A stretch of 64,000 bases of DNA from Acidobacteriaceae bacterium (GCA_003131585.1 PKVW01000074.1:62001-126000); one strand, 5' to 3'. Shown: positions 25,634-35,469, counted from the stretch's first letter. A program made the numbers and translations. The notes: generated from the sequence alone by a model not told the origin.

Positions 25634-26806
25634 ATGGGACGCCTATTCGCAATTGAGATCATTTACCGGGGAATTTTTCAAAAAACTCTGGCCACCAGAA
25701 TCAGCCGCGCGATCGTGATCGCCGCTCATCACGAAGGTAAGATGGGCATCTCTTTTGGCCGGTACGGTGACAGTCCCGAGCGCAACGGCATTCCCGCGAA
25801 GAACTTCGCGATCGTGGCTACCGACGAACAAACCCTCGAGGAAGGCATGGCGAAGTATGAGCCCAAAGAGGTCGATGTCACCCTTTGCGTCGATGACACG
25901 CTATGCAAGGGCGTGGAGTCGTGGGCATGGTACGGTCTTCAGCCCGTCAATAAGCTGCTGAAGCCCGGAGGCACCCTGATCGTGACCTCGCGCGAAGGCC
26001 CCGAAGCCATCATCGCCATGGCCCATCGCAAGGAGACCCCGTACCAATTGTCGATTCTTAAGGGTACGGTTAGCTTTTCAGGGCTGTGGGTATACAAAGA
26101 CGATCACACCGACGTACGCCTTCTAGGCGCGATTGCCAAGGTGCTGCCCGATCTGTTCAGCCTGCAGTCGGTCCAAAAGGCGATCATCGACGAGTGGAAG
26201 GATGAACTCAAGGCCACCTCGGCGGCCAAGTCTTACGAGCGCACCAGCAGCATCACGGTGCAGCCAAACCAGGGCAATCCTGAAGTGCCTTACAAGTTCG
26301 ATCTGCCCAAGTGGCATGAAATGGGCGAAGGCATTGCCATCCCCAGCATTCCGGCCGGCCACAAAATGGACGATCCCACGTCCCATGCCCAGGGTGGATT
26401 CCAGCCCGACCGCAATCCCACCTTCAAGAAATTCAGCACCAGAACCATGAGACCGGTGGTGAATTTCGATACCTGCATCAAGTGCACGCTTTGCTGGCTG
26501 CAGTGCCCGGACTCATGTTTCGATGTGACTCCGGAAGGTCTGTACGACGCTAACATGCAAGCCTGCTGCGGGTGCGGCGTTTGCGAGGCGGTCTGCCCGG
26601 TGAAGGAATGCGTCACGATGGTGAACGAGACGGAATTCAAAGACAACAGCAGCCAGTGGGAAGACTGGCGCAAGGACAAAGACGGTTACAAAGTCTGGCT
26701 GCAAGAGAAGATCAAGTCGCATCCGGAACGCTCGCACGGGTTCCGCTATCGCGGACAGTATGAAGAGCAGATTCCGGAGATGCTCGAGATTGCCAGCGAA
26801 AAATAA
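25634..26806 (+). CDS. 2-oxoacid:ferredoxin oxidoreductase gamma-delta fusion subunit (oxalate oxidoreductase type)
   Basis: 390 residues from ATG 25634, preceded by GGAGG. Residues 1-190 are the gamma domain (MGRLFAIEIIYRGIFQKT, AHHEGKMGISFGRYGDSPER, PGGTLIVTSREGPEA). Residues 270-335 are a delta-type ferredoxin domain with two CxxCxxCxxxC sets, C281-C284-C287-C291 and C311-C314-C317-C321, enough for two [4Fe-4S] clusters. Gamma and delta fused into one chain, with separate alpha and beta genes, is the subunit layout of the oxalate oxidoreductase of Moorella thermoacetica. The protein would pass electrons from the TPP centre to ferredoxin. It is longer than the Moorella subunit as I recall it, with a linker at about 195-270. 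Confidence 0.85.
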   Translation: MGRLFAIEIIYRGIFQKTLATRISRAIVIAAHHEGKMGISFGRYGDSPERNGIPAKNFAIVATDEQTLEEGMAKYEPKEVDVTLCVDDTLCKGVESWAWYGLQPVNKLLKPGGTLIVTSREGPEAIIAMAHRKETPYQLSILKGTVSFSGLWVYKDDHTDVRLLGAIAKVLPDLFSLQSVQKAIIDEWKDELKATSAAKSYERTSSITVQPNQGNPEVPYKFDLPKWHEMGEGIAIPSIPAGHKMDDPTSHAQGGFQPDRNPTFKKFSTRTMRPVVNFDTCIKCTLCWLQCPDSCFDVTPEGLYDANMQACCGCGVCEAVCPVKECVTMVNETEFKDNSSQWEDWRKDKDGYKVWLQEKIKSHPERSHGFRYRGQYEEQIPEMLEIASEK

Positions 26807-26842
26807 ACGTCCGTTTAGAGCGTCCCCTTAGGAGAGTCCGTC

Positions 26843-28075
26843 ATGGCAGTGGCCACAGTAATCGAAGAACAGAAACACAACATTGAGGAAACCGCACTAA
26901 TCACCGGCAGCGAAGCCATCGCAGTGGCTTGCAAGCTGGCGGACGTTGACGTCATCACCGCTTACCCGATCCGTCCCTACGACACCGTCATGCAGTACGT
27001 CTGCAAACTGGTGGCCAACGGTGAAATGGACTGCGAGTATATCGTCGCGGAAGGCGAACACTCGCAGTTTGAAATCGTGAAGCACGCTTCCGCCTGCGGA
27101 GCGCGCGTGTTTTGCGGCTCCAGCGGCGTCGGCTGGATGTATGCCATGGAAGCGCTGACCGTCACTCCCGCGTTGCGCATTCCCATGATCGCCATGGTCG
27201 GAAACCGGGCGTTGGACGATCCTGGCGCCTTCGGCGTGGAGCACAACGACGCGCTGGCAGTCCGCGACTTGGGCTGGCAGTTGGTTTGGGTCGACAATGT
27301 GCAAGAGGCGCTGGACACAGCCCTCATTGCTTATCGAGTGGCGGAGGACCGGCGCATCTTCCTGCCCTGCGCAATCAGTTGCGATGGCGCGTTTCTGACT
27401 CACTCGCAGGCCATGGTCAAAATCCCCTCGCAAGAGAAGGTGAACGAATTCCTGCCGCCCTACGACCGCGGGGACCTGCTGCTGCATCCCGATAATCCCA
27501 TTACCGTGGCGCCTCAGGGCAATGAAGACTGGGTCATGGAAATTCGCCGCCAGAACTACGCGGCGATGGAGCGGGCTTATGGCGTGATCAAGGAAGCCTA
27601 CGCGGATTTCGAGCGCATCTTTGGCCGCTCCTATGGCAATCCGTTCTTCGAAGAGTACATGACCGACGATGCGGATATCGTTCTGCTGGGAATGGGGACG
27701 CTGTCGATCTCGGTGAAAGTAGCGATCCGCCAGATGCGCAAGGAAGGAAAGCGAGTGGGTTTTGTGCGCATGCGCTGGTTCCGGCCGTTTGCAGCCGAGG
27801 AATTGGCGAAGTCGCTGCAACGCTTTGCGGCGATTGGGGTCATCGATCGCGACTACTCTTTCGGCTCGCCCTATCTTGGAGGCGTATTGGCCGGCGAGGT
27901 TCGCCACGCGCTGTATCCCGGACCCGGCAAGAAGCCCCCGGTGGTCGATTTTATTTGCGGTCTCGGCGGGCGCGAAGTCACCGTGCCCGATGTGCAGAAG
28001 ATGGCCGAGTCCGTCTACAAAGCTGCGGATGGCAAAGCGCAGCCCTTAACTCAATGGATCGGATTGCGAGAGTAA
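26843..28075 (+). CDS. 2-oxoacid:ferredoxin oxidoreductase alpha subunit with oxalate-type active site
   Basis: 410 residues. The N-terminal domain I is the PFOR alpha type: TGSEAIAVACKLADVDVITA followed by YPIRPYD at residues 41-47, where pyruvate enzymes have YPITP plus serines. Arg44 replaces the substrate-binding Thr. A second arginine, R122 in MVGNRALDDPG, lies 78 residues on. From memory, Moorella oxalate oxidoreductase uses Arg31 and Arg109 of alpha, the same spacing. Domain II is seen in YMTDDADIVLLGMGTLSISV and RMRWFRPF. The gene is 36 bases after the gamma-delta gene and 46 before beta. The subunit would help bind oxalate over the TPP of the beta chain. Confidence 0.88.
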   Translation: MAVATVIEEQKHNIEETALITGSEAIAVACKLADVDVITAYPIRPYDTVMQYVCKLVANGEMDCEYIVAEGEHSQFEIVKHASACGARVFCGSSGVGWMYAMEALTVTPALRIPMIAMVGNRALDDPGAFGVEHNDALAVRDLGWQLVWVDNVQEALDTALIAYRVAEDRRIFLPCAISCDGAFLTHSQAMVKIPSQEKVNEFLPPYDRGDLLLHPDNPITVAPQGNEDWVMEIRRQNYAAMERAYGVIKEAYADFERIFGRSYGNPFFEEYMTDDADIVLLGMGTLSISVKVAIRQMRKEGKRVGFVRMRWFRPFAAEELAKSLQRFAAIGVIDRDYSFGSPYLGGVLAGEVRHALYPGPGKKPPVVDFICGLGGREVTVPDVQKMAESVYKAADGKAQPLTQWIGLRE

Positions 28076-28121
28076 TCCGTTTTTGCTGATGGGTTTCAAA
28101 CATCAGAGAGGATGAGAAATT

Positions 28122-29147
28122 ATGGATACCTACGTACAGATCGATCCGACCCAGAAATTAGACCCCTTCAAGGCCGTTAAGAAGATCCCCTTGGAGGAAT
28201 ATTTTACTTCCGGGCACCGCACCTGCCAGGGCTGCGAGTCGGCGCTGGTGATGAAGATGATGGCCAAGGCCGCCGGCCCCAGAACCATCGTGCTGGGCAG
28301 CACCGGATGCATGTATGTGGCGAACACCACGTATTACAGCACTTCATGGGTGCTTCCCTGGATGCACACCCAACTGGGGAGCAGCGGATCGGCGGCTCTG
28401 GGCACCGCCGCGGCGCTGAAAGCGCTGATGCGCAAAGGAAAAATGAAGCAGGAGCCTATCAATGTGATAGCATTCTGCGGCGATGGCGGTGGGGCAGATA
28501 TGGGTGTGGGAGCGATCTCGGCAACCCTGACTCATCCCGATTACAACTGCCTCATCCTGATGTATGACAACGAGTCCTACGCGAATACCGATATTCAGTT
28601 ATCGGGCAGCACCCCGTGGGGCGCCAACACCACGTTCAGTTCGCCGGGCAAGGTGAAAAGGATTATGCATCGCCGCTGGAAAAAGAATATGGCGGGCATG
28701 ATGGCGGCCGGTCATCCCACGTGCCGGTATGTTTCCACCGTTTGCATGTCCTACGGCTTGGCGGCCATGAATTCCATGCGCAAGGCGCTGGCGATTGGCG
28801 GTCCCACGTTCATCCACTCTCTCGATCCCTGTCCCAAAGGCTGGGACTACGATCCCTATATCTCGCACGAACTGGGCGAGTTGGCGGTGAATACAGGAAT
28901 TTGGCCGCTCTACGAGGTGGAAGACGGCGTGCTGAGGCTGACCGGCAGGACGCAGCAAATCGCCGCCAAGAAAATCCAGCGGCAGCCGGTACGAGATTAC
29001 TTATTAAAGCAAGGAAGATTCGCGCACTTTACCAACGATGATATCGATTACTTTCAAAGTAAGATCGATGAGATGTGGGAAAAGTGGCTGGTTCCCGGTG
29101 TGATCCCGTTCCGGACAGAAGTGGAGGCCGACGCCCCGCCCGCGTAG
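28122..29147 (+). CDS. 2-oxoacid:ferredoxin oxidoreductase beta subunit (TPP-binding)
   Basis: 341 residues. TPP-binding motif: CGDGGGADMGVGAIS (119-133) followed by ILMYDNESYANTDIQLSG. Four cysteines expected to hold the proximal [4Fe-4S] cluster are present: C35 and C38 in HRTCQGCES, C63 in GSTGCMYVA and C237 in LDPCPKGW. The chain binds TPP, decarboxylates the 2-oxo acid and passes electrons toward the gamma-delta chain. It is the third gene of the oxidoreductase set. The sequence alone does not prove oxalate use; that rests on the alpha motif and the transporter next door. Confidence 0.9.
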   Translation: MDTYVQIDPTQKLDPFKAVKKIPLEEYFTSGHRTCQGCESALVMKMMAKAAGPRTIVLGSTGCMYVANTTYYSTSWVLPWMHTQLGSSGSAALGTAAALKALMRKGKMKQEPINVIAFCGDGGGADMGVGAISATLTHPDYNCLILMYDNESYANTDIQLSGSTPWGANTTFSSPGKVKRIMHRRWKKNMAGMMAAGHPTCRYVSTVCMSYGLAAMNSMRKALAIGGPTFIHSLDPCPKGWDYDPYISHELGELAVNTGIWPLYEVEDGVLRLTGRTQQIAAKKIQRQPVRDYLLKQGRFAHFTNDDIDYFQSKIDEMWEKWLVPGVIPFRTEVEADAPPA

Positions 29148-29272
29148 ACAACGCTGGCGGGCAAAGTTAAGTCTGGTCGCGCACCTCTGTGGAACAGATC
29201 GCAGGCAAATGGGGAACTGGCGATTGAGTACGAAGCCCTTAAAGTCTGACGAGACACACAGGAGGTGTATCT

Positions 29273-30613
29273 ATGGCCGAATCCGCAACCCCTCTTATTC
29301 ACCCATCGCGCATACCCAACCGCTGGATCCAGTTGGTGGCCGGCATCGTTGCCATGATGGCCATCGCCAATCTGCAGTATGCCTGGACCCTCTTCGCCAA
29401 GCCGCTGCAGGCCCACATGCACGTCACATTAACGGCCATCCAGTGGACTTTCGCCTTGTTCATCGCTCTTGAAACGTGGCTCGTCCCCTTCGAGGGATAT
29501 CTGGTCGATCGCATTGGTCCACGGTTCATGTTAGGGGTGGGTGCGATTATGGTCGGTCTTGGGTGGATCGGGGCCGGCCACGCCGAAACCCTGCACAGCC
29601 TCTACTTTTGGTACGGGCTGGGCGGCATCGGTGCCGGTATTGTCTATGGTGGCATCATTGGCAATGCCTTGAAATGGTTTCCTGACCACCGCGGGCTATG
29701 TGTCGGCCTGTGTGCGGGAGCCTACGGAATCGGAACCGCGCTCACTGTGGCGCCTATTGCCTCGATGATCAAAGCTTCCGGCTACCAGCACACCTTCATC
29801 TTCTGGGGCTTTATCCAGGGCTTCGTGGTGCTGGCGAGCGCGCTTTTCCTGGCCAGGCCTCCAGTTGGCTGGGTTCCGGCGGGCTGGGAAAAGAAAGAAG
29901 CGCAGATTAAGCTCCACGTAAACAGTTCTAGCGTCGATATGACGCCGGGCCAGATGGTGCGCACGGGCTCATTTTGGGTGATCTACGGGATGATGACGCT
30001 GGTGGCCTTTGGCGGCTTGGTAGTGACGGCGCAACTCGGCCCCATGGCGGTTTCCTACAAAGTAGATAAAATCGTTGTGGCCTTCGGCATGACTGCGCTG
30101 GTGTTGGCGCTCGAGGTGGACCGCGTGCTGAACGGACTGACACGGCCTTTCTGGGGCTGGGTATCCGATCACATCGGGCGCGAGAACACCATGGCGATCG
30201 CCTTCACTTGCGAAGCACTGGCGGTGCTTGCTCTGCTGCAACTGATCAGCCACCCGATTTGGTTCATCCTGTTGTCCGGTTTGTGCTTCTTTGCCTGGGG
30301 TGAGATTTTCTCCCTGTTCCCTTCCATCACCGGCGACGTGTTCGGAAGGAAATGGGCCACCACAAACTACGGCATCGTCTATACCGCCAAAGGCGTAGCC
30401 TCCATCTTCGCCGCGCCAGGCGCTGCCTGGCTATTCGCCAGAACGGGATCTTGGACCAAAGTCTTCTGGGCGATGATTGCCTGCGACCTGATCGCCGCGA
30501 TCTTGGCATTCTTCTGGCTGAAGCCTCTGGCGGCACGCACGGTCCAGGAATCCAACACTGGGCTGCGCGCCGTGAACATAAATGCGCCGGTAAAGGCGCG
30601 TGGTGTGGCGTAA
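29273..30613 (+). CDS. MFS oxalate/formate antiporter family transporter (OxlT-like)
   Basis: 446 residues with about 12 hydrophobic helices; AGGAGG precedes the start. The N-terminus PNRWIQLVAGIVAMMAIANL then QYAWTLFAKPLQ parallels Oxalobacter OxlT (GNRW ... QYSWTLYANPV). The family blocks YFWYGLGGIGAGIVYGG and KWFPDHRGL are present. Two charged residues stand out inside helices: R291 in LTRPFWGWVSD and K373 in VYTAKGVAS. From memory, OxlT binds oxalate with Arg272 (helix 8) and Lys355 (helix 11), a spacing of 83 against 82 here. It is 125 bases after the beta-subunit gene and ends the locus. Likely role: oxalate import, perhaps in exchange for formate or another anion. Confidence 0.87.
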   Translation: MAESATPLIHPSRIPNRWIQLVAGIVAMMAIANLQYAWTLFAKPLQAHMHVTLTAIQWTFALFIALETWLVPFEGYLVDRIGPRFMLGVGAIMVGLGWIGAGHAETLHSLYFWYGLGGIGAGIVYGGIIGNALKWFPDHRGLCVGLCAGAYGIGTALTVAPIASMIKASGYQHTFIFWGFIQGFVVLASALFLARPPVGWVPAGWEKKEAQIKLHVNSSSVDMTPGQMVRTGSFWVIYGMMTLVAFGGLVVTAQLGPMAVSYKVDKIVVAFGMTALVLALEVDRVLNGLTRPFWGWVSDHIGRENTMAIAFTCEALAVLALLQLISHPIWFILLSGLCFFAWGEIFSLFPSITGDVFGRKWATTNYGIVYTAKGVASIFAAPGAAWLFARTGSWTKVFWAMIACDLIAAILAFFWLKPLAARTVQESNTGLRAVNINAPVKARGVA

Positions 30614-30641
30614 CGGAAACTGCCGACAGTAAGAAACCTTG

Positions 30642-30668
30642 GAGGCTCTCTTCTTCGAGGAGAGCCTC
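30642..30668. terminator. Hairpin terminator between transporter and PEPCK genes
   Basis: Perfect 9-bp stem GAGGCTCTC / GAGAGCCTC with a 9-base loop, between the convergent stops at 30613 and 30777. No strong T-run follows, so it may rely on hairpin strength or serve both directions. Confidence 0.65.
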
Positions 30669-30776
30669 TTAGCGTCACACTCTATCGAAAAAGTCCGCTG
30701 GTATCGGAAGCTTTTTGACGCGGATCGGTATCGCGCGGGCGAACGCTCCAGGAACTATCGCTTCGCCGCCCACGAA

Positions 30777-32630
30777 CTATCGCTTCGCCGCTTGCAGACG
30801 GCCTTCGAGAGCCTTCACCTCAAGATTCAATCCCTCGGGAAGATGGCTGCCGAAATGGGCGAAGTGCTCCTTGATTGACGGTAACTCGGTCAGCCAGCCC
30901 TCGATGTCGACGCTGAGCAGCTCGGCCACGTTTGCGGCGGGCATCTCCAGTCCGCTGGTGTCGAGATCGGCCAGCTCGGGAATCCGTCCGATCGGAGTGT
31001 CCTTCGCATGCACCTTCCCGTCGCAGCGCTCAAAGATCCATTTCAGCACGCGGCTGTTTTCGCCATAGCCTGGCCACAGGAACTTGCCCTTCTTGTCTTT
31101 ATCTTTATCTTTCTCCTGGCGAAACCAGTTGACATAGAAAATCTTCGGCAGTTTCGACGCGCTGGAGTGCTCGCCCATCTTGAGCCAGTGAGCGAAGTAG
31201 TCCCCCATGTGGTAGCCGCAAAACGGAAGCATGGCCATGGGATCGCGGCGCAAGCGCCCCTCTTTTCCCGTAATTGCGGCGGTCGTCTCGCTGCTGACGG
31301 TTGCGCCCAGAAAAGTGCCATGCTGCCAGTTGAAAGCTTCGGTGACTAGCGGAACAATTCCGGCGCGCCGTCCGCCGAAAAGGATCGCATCGATCGGCAC
31401 GCCCTTCGGATCCTCCCACTCGGGAGCGATCACGGGGCACTGCTTCGCGGGAGCCGTAAACCGCGCATTCGGGTGCGCCGCCTTCCGCCCCGAGTCCGGG
31501 GCCCACGGCCGACGCAGCCAGTCCACCAACCTGGAGGGCTTCTGCTCGGTCATTCCTTCCCACCACACGTCGCCGTCAAGCGTCATCGCGCAATTGGTGA
31601 AGATGGCGTTCCGGGTTACGCTTAGCATGGCATTGGCGTTCGACCTCATGCTCGTGCCCGGCGCCACACCGAAGAAGCCATACTCCGGGTTGATGGCATA
31701 AAGCCGGCCATCCGCTCCGAATTTCATCCAGGCGATGTCGTCGCCGATGGTCTCCACCTTCCACCCAGGAAGCGTGGGAATCATCATCGACAAGTTGGTC
31801 TTACCGCAAGCCGAAGGAAACGCGCCGGTCATGTACTTCGCCTGGCCCGACGGGTTGATCAGCTTAAGGATCAGCATGTGCTCGGCCATCCAGCCTTCGT
31901 CGCGCGCCTGCACCGAGGCAATACGCAGCGCGTGGCACTTCTTCCCCAGCAACGCGTTGCCACCGTAACCGGACCCATACGACCAGATCTCGCGCGTTTC
32001 CGGAAAATGGCAGATGCATTTTTGCTGCGCGTTGCAGCTCCAGGTCGCATCCGGCTGATTGGCGCCCAGCGGGGCGCCGACCGAGTGCAGTCCGCGCACA
32101 AACTCGCCATCGGCGCCGAGTGCCTCCAGCACGCGGCTTCCCACGCGGGACATGATGTGCATGCTGACCACGACGTAGGCCGAGTCGGTGATCTCCACCC
32201 CGATCTTTGCGATCGCCGAGCCGATCGGACCCATGCTGTAGGGCACAACGTACATGGTGCGGCCCGCCATCGAGCCCGCGAACAATCCCGCCAGCTTCTG
32301 CTTCATCTTCGCTGGATCTTCCCAGTTGTTGGTGGGGCCGGCCTCTTCCCTGGTTCGGGAGCAGATGAAGGTCTGATCCTCGACGCGGGCCACGTCCGCG
32401 GGGTCCGATCGGACGAGCACGCTGTTCGGCCGCTTCGCAGCATCCAGCGGGATCGCGGTCCCGGTGAGGACCAGCAACCGCAGCATTGCCTGATATTCCT
32501 CGGGCGAGCCATCGCACCAGTGAACGCGATCGGGTTTGCATAGCTGGGCCGCTTCTTCGACCCAGCGCTCCAGCGCGGCATGCCTGTGCCGATTCGCGGC
32601 TGCCTCAACTTCTATGGTGGTAGTGGCCAT
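30777..32630 (-). CDS. pckG: Phosphoenolpyruvate carboxykinase (GTP)
   Basis: 617 residues from ATG 32630, typical of GTP-dependent PEPCK; a longer in-frame extension upstream is judged untranslated. Key motifs: [24 protein letters not shown], the P-loop [13 protein letters not shown], the Mg-binding [16 protein letters not shown] and [12 protein letters not shown]. It converts oxaloacetate to PEP for gluconeogenesis. It faces the oxalate locus convergently. Cells growing on C2 acids need this step, so the proximity may be functional, but it is a common housekeeping gene and linkage may be chance. Confidence 0.95.
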   Translation of the reverse strand: MATTTIEVEAAANRHRHAALERWVEEAAQLCKPDRVHWCDGSPEEYQAMLRLLVLTGTAIPLDAAKRPNSVLVRSDPADVARVEDQTFICSRTREEAGPTNNWEDPAKMKQKLAGLFAGSMAGRTMYVVPYSMGPIGSAIAKIGVEITDSAYVVVSMHIMSRVGSRVLEALGADGEFVRGLHSVGAPLGANQPDATWSCNAQQKCICHFPETREIWSYGSGYGGNALLGKKCHALRIASVQARDEGWMAEHMLILKLINPSGQAKYMTGAFPSACGKTNLSMMIPTLPGWKVETIGDDIAWMKFGADGRLYAINPEYGFFGVAPGTSMRSNANAMLSVTRNAIFTNCAMTLDGDVWWEGMTEQKPSRLVDWLRRPWAPDSGRKAAHPNARFTAPAKQCPVIAPEWEDPKGVPIDAILFGGRRAGIVPLVTEAFNWQHGTFLGATVSSETTAAITGKEGRLRRDPMAMLPFCGYHMGDYFAHWLKMGEHSSASKLPKIFYVNWFRQEKDKDKDKKGKFLWPGYGENSRVLKWIFERCDGKVHAKDTPIGRIPELADLDTSGLEMPAANVAELLSVDIEGWLTELPSIKEHFAHFGSHLPEGLNLEVKALEGRLQAAKR

Positions 32631-32952
32631 GGTAAGTGTCTCTCCGTAGAACGAACTGCGGATTGCAGTGCCTGTCTCCGAACACGGTTGACGTCCGGCA
32701 AGCGTCGCCGGCGAGATAACGCGAGACGCCGCCGGCATCGCACGGGCTTTCAGACCGCAGTAAACAAACCCCGCTGGCGCTGGCCAGATTGTCCGTGAGG
32801 CGGTTTGAGGTGCCGCAGGATAGCGCCCTTCTCCGCCAGACACGGCCCTAGTATTCTCTCTCACTTGCGGACATTATTCCAGCGAATGATGACGATGAGC
32901 CAGGAGCGAAACGGCGCTTAACGGAAATAACTTCCATACGTGAGTGAAGACA
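32631..32952. other. Intergenic stretch upstream of PEPCK
   Basis: About 320 bases between the PEPCK start and the tRNA-Ala. No credible separate gene. It should hold the PEPCK promoter; none is obvious by eye. Confidence 0.5.
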
Positions 32953-33028
<76 letters not shown>

Positions 33029-33212
33029 ACGAAGCGGATGCACTGCTGGCCTGCGGACTTATTTTACCAGCGTTCGTTCCTCCGCACCACGATCCGTATT
33101 CGGGCGGTTACCAGAGTTGAAACCAACGGAACAAAAGAACCTTGACGAATGGCCCCCTTGCGCGTCTAACCTAACATCTAGAGCAGTGGGCTGGCAGGGA
33201 GTTTTCTCAGAG

Positions 33213-33917
33213 ATGTTTGCTCAACTGAATCCCGGGACATCAAGAAATCAGCGCCGAGTGCTGGCGGGCTCGCTGGCGCTGCACGGCCTGCTATTCGCCT
33301 GGCTGCTGCATACCCCGGAGCCGCAATTGCTGACACCGGCTTCCATTGCAATCGGACACAATGGTAAGGTGGTCACCCGGCTCTACTTCCCTACCCAGTC
33401 GCCCGACGACAGCACCACCAGTTCCCCGGACAGCGCAAGCGAGGTCTATCGCCACCAGCGCCTGGGACGCGAGAAGCTGACTTTGAAGCAAAATTCCGGG
33501 CTGGCCAAACTGCCTTTGCCGTCGGCCCCGCTCACTCCTTCCGGGGCTGAAGACAGCGCAGAAACAGCAACGCTCTCAAAGCTCGGCCACGGCGCGCCTG
33601 CGGGACTTCCCTACGGATCTCTGCCGGGAGGCCCGGTGTATGGCGACGAGATTCGGCCAGCTTTGCCCATCGCGACTTCCGATCCCTTGGTCTACCCGTG
33701 GCAACGGCCGGATTCCGAAGGCAAAGTCGTCATCGAAATCACGATCGACGAAAGAGGAGAAATCGTCCGCAAAACCGTGCTGCAGAGCCTCGGCTCCATG
33801 ATCGACAACAAATGCCTGGCGGCGCTGGAGAACTGGCACTTTCACCCCGCCACTCACAACGGAGCTCCCATTCCGTCGAAGCAAGATGCCATTTTCCCCT
33901 TCAAGGCGCGCGGTTAG
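33213..33917 (+). CDS. TonB-family energy transducer-like protein
   Basis: 234 residues from ATG 33213; GGGAG lies 12 bases upstream. A short cytoplasmic region precedes one membrane helix (VLAGSLALHGLLFAWLL). The periplasmic part is Pro/Ser-rich and ends in a TonB C-terminal domain: YPWQRPDSEGKVVIEITIDE, RGEIVRKTVLQSLGSM, CLAALENWHFHPA. TonB proteins couple the proton gradient to outer-membrane receptors. No ExbB/ExbD genes are nearby. Acidobacteria often have many such orphan TonB-like proteins. Confidence 0.82.
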   Translation: MFAQLNPGTSRNQRRVLAGSLALHGLLFAWLLHTPEPQLLTPASIAIGHNGKVVTRLYFPTQSPDDSTTSSPDSASEVYRHQRLGREKLTLKQNSGLAKLPLPSAPLTPSGAEDSAETATLSKLGHGAPAGLPYGSLPGGPVYGDEIRPALPIATSDPLVYPWQRPDSEGKVVIEITIDERGEIVRKTVLQSLGSMIDNKCLAALENWHFHPATHNGAPIPSKQDAIFPFKARG

Positions 33918-33967
33918 GCAAATCCCGGGATCGCGCTCGGCTGATCGCACAACGCTATAATCAAACT

Positions 33968-34579
33968 GTGCCCACCAACACAGTTCAACAAATCGCCTCC
34001 GCGGATTTTCCCACACGCTGGGGCAAGTTCCGCATCTACGGCTTTCGCGCCGATTGCGGCTCGGATGGAAAGCGCCGGGTTGAGGAAGCCGTCGCGCTCG
34101 TGATGGGAGACATTCATTCCAATCCTCCGCTGGTGCGCGTTCACTCCCAATGCCTCACCGGCGACGTTTTTCATTCGCTGCGCTGCGACTGCCGCCAACA
34201 GCTCGAGATGGCTCTCTCCATGATTCGCGACCAGGGCGCGGGAATTCTGATTTACGAACAGCAGGAAGGCCGTGGCATCGGTCTTATGGCTAAATTACAG
34301 GCTTATGAGTTGCAGGATGCGGGTCTCGATACGGTCGAGGCCAACGAGCGGCTGGGCTTCAAGGCCGACCAGCGCGACTTTGCGCTGCCTGGCGAAATGC
34401 TCAAAGCGCTGGGCGTAACCAGAGTGCGCCTGCTCTCGAATAATCCCGGCAAGGTCGAGGCTCTGCAGCGCGCCGGCGTCGAAGTCGTGGAGCGCTTACC
34501 GTGCGAAGTCGAGCCCAGCCCGCACGCCGAAGAGTACCTCAAGACCAAGAAAGAAAAGCTCGGCCACCTCCTCAGCTAG
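33968..34579 (+). CDS. ribA: GTP cyclohydrolase II
   Basis: 203 residues from GTG 33968, close to the 196-residue E. coli enzyme. It catalyses the first step of riboflavin synthesis from GTP. Hallmarks: VRVHSQCLTGDVFHSLRCDC, containing the three zinc-binding cysteines, then ILIYEQQEGRGIGLMAKLQA and LLSNNPGKVEALQRAGVEV. It lacks the DHBP synthase domain seen in RibBA fusions. It follows the TonB-like gene by 50 bases. Confidence 0.96.
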   Translation: MPTNTVQQIASADFPTRWGKFRIYGFRADCGSDGKRRVEEAVALVMGDIHSNPPLVRVHSQCLTGDVFHSLRCDCRQQLEMALSMIRDQGAGILIYEQQEGRGIGLMAKLQAYELQDAGLDTVEANERLGFKADQRDFALPGEMLKALGVTRVRLLSNNPGKVEALQRAGVEVVERLPCEVEPSPHAEEYLKTKKEKLGHLLS

Positions 34580-34602
34580 TGATCAGCATCGTCCTATTTT
34601 GC

Positions 34603-35469
34603 TCAAGCTTTAAGAATCTTCTCCAACGCGGCCCGCTTCTTCGCAGGCAGATCGCGCAGCGCCGCGCGCGCCAGAGCAACGTAGACTTCCCGCGCTGCCG
34701 GAACCTTACGCAATACCCTTAGATGCTTCCTCACTGTCGCCACATCACCGCGCGCGATAGGACCGCTGAAGGACCCCGCCGCGCCCAGCCGCGCGTAGTT
34801 AGCCAGGGTTTGTCTGAGCATCGGCAGCATCCTCTGTCTTGCTGCCTTTCGGCTGATTCCGGCGGCAACGGCCACGCGCTCGCTGGCCGCCAGCAAGGCG
34901 GTCAACAGCGGCGAGGCGAACATTCCCCAGGCGTGATACGCCTCTTTCTGCCGCTTGCGGATGGCAAACGGCTGCCCGCGCAAATCCAGAACGATGGCAC
35001 GCGCGGTCCGCACCGCTTTCGGACTTCCCTCCACCGCGAACGGTACTCCCGCGAGCGGCGGCCGCGAACCACGCACAAACGTCATCAGCGGATGCACTGA
35101 CGCGACTGCCGCTCCTAGCCGCCGCAGCACGGCAAGCTCATCGCTGGTCAGAGCGCCGCTCGAATGCAGCGCTACTTTACCCGTCCAATCCGCCGCTCTC
35201 GCCAGGGATTCCGCCGCGCCGGCAATCGCTCCGTCGGGAACGCAAAACCAAACGATCTCGGCCCGAATCCGCGCCCGGACCGCCGCCACGGCGGTTGCCC
35301 CGACCTGACGCGCCAGCCGCCGCGCCCGCCGCAAAGCCGCTGCCGAATCGCGGGCCACGATTTGGTCGATCCCGTATCCCGCTCCGCGCAGCGACACCGC
35401 CAGCGCACTGGCCAGATTCCCTGCACCTACAATTGTGATACTCAGCTTTGCCGACAGCTTCCGAGACAT
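34603..35469 (-). CDS. Rossmann-fold DUF2520 protein
   Basis: 288 residues from ATG 35469; an alternative in-frame start lies 27 bases further out. The N-terminal Rossmann motif is ITIVGAGNLASALAVSL. Further blocks are VWFCVPDGAIA, HSSGAL and SVHPLMTF. The C-terminal helical domain contains EAYHAWGMFASPLLTALLA. These match the Rossmann-like plus DUF2520 family, related to F420-dependent NADP reductases and PanE. The function of the family is not known to me. It is divergent from a Nudix gene, and a striking palindrome lies between them. Confidence 0.85.
   Translation of the reverse strand: MSRKLSAKLSITIVGAGNLASALAVSLRGAGYGIDQIVARDSAAALRRARRLARQVGATAVAAVRARIRAEIVWFCVPDGAIAGAAESLARAADWTGKVALHSSGALTSDELAVLRRLGAAVASVHPLMTFVRGSRPPLAGVPFAVEGSPKAVRTARAIVLDLRGQPFAIRKRQKEAYHAWGMFASPLLTALLAASERVAVAAGISRKAARQRMLPMLRQTLANYARLGAAGSFSGPIARGDVATVRKHLRVLRKVPAAREVYVALARAALRDLPAKKRAALEKILKA

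Noticed and set aside
26897-27907. Minus-strand frame opposite the oxidoreductase alpha gene
   Set aside because: The plus strand encodes an unambiguous enzyme subunit; the antisense frame has no recognisable domain.
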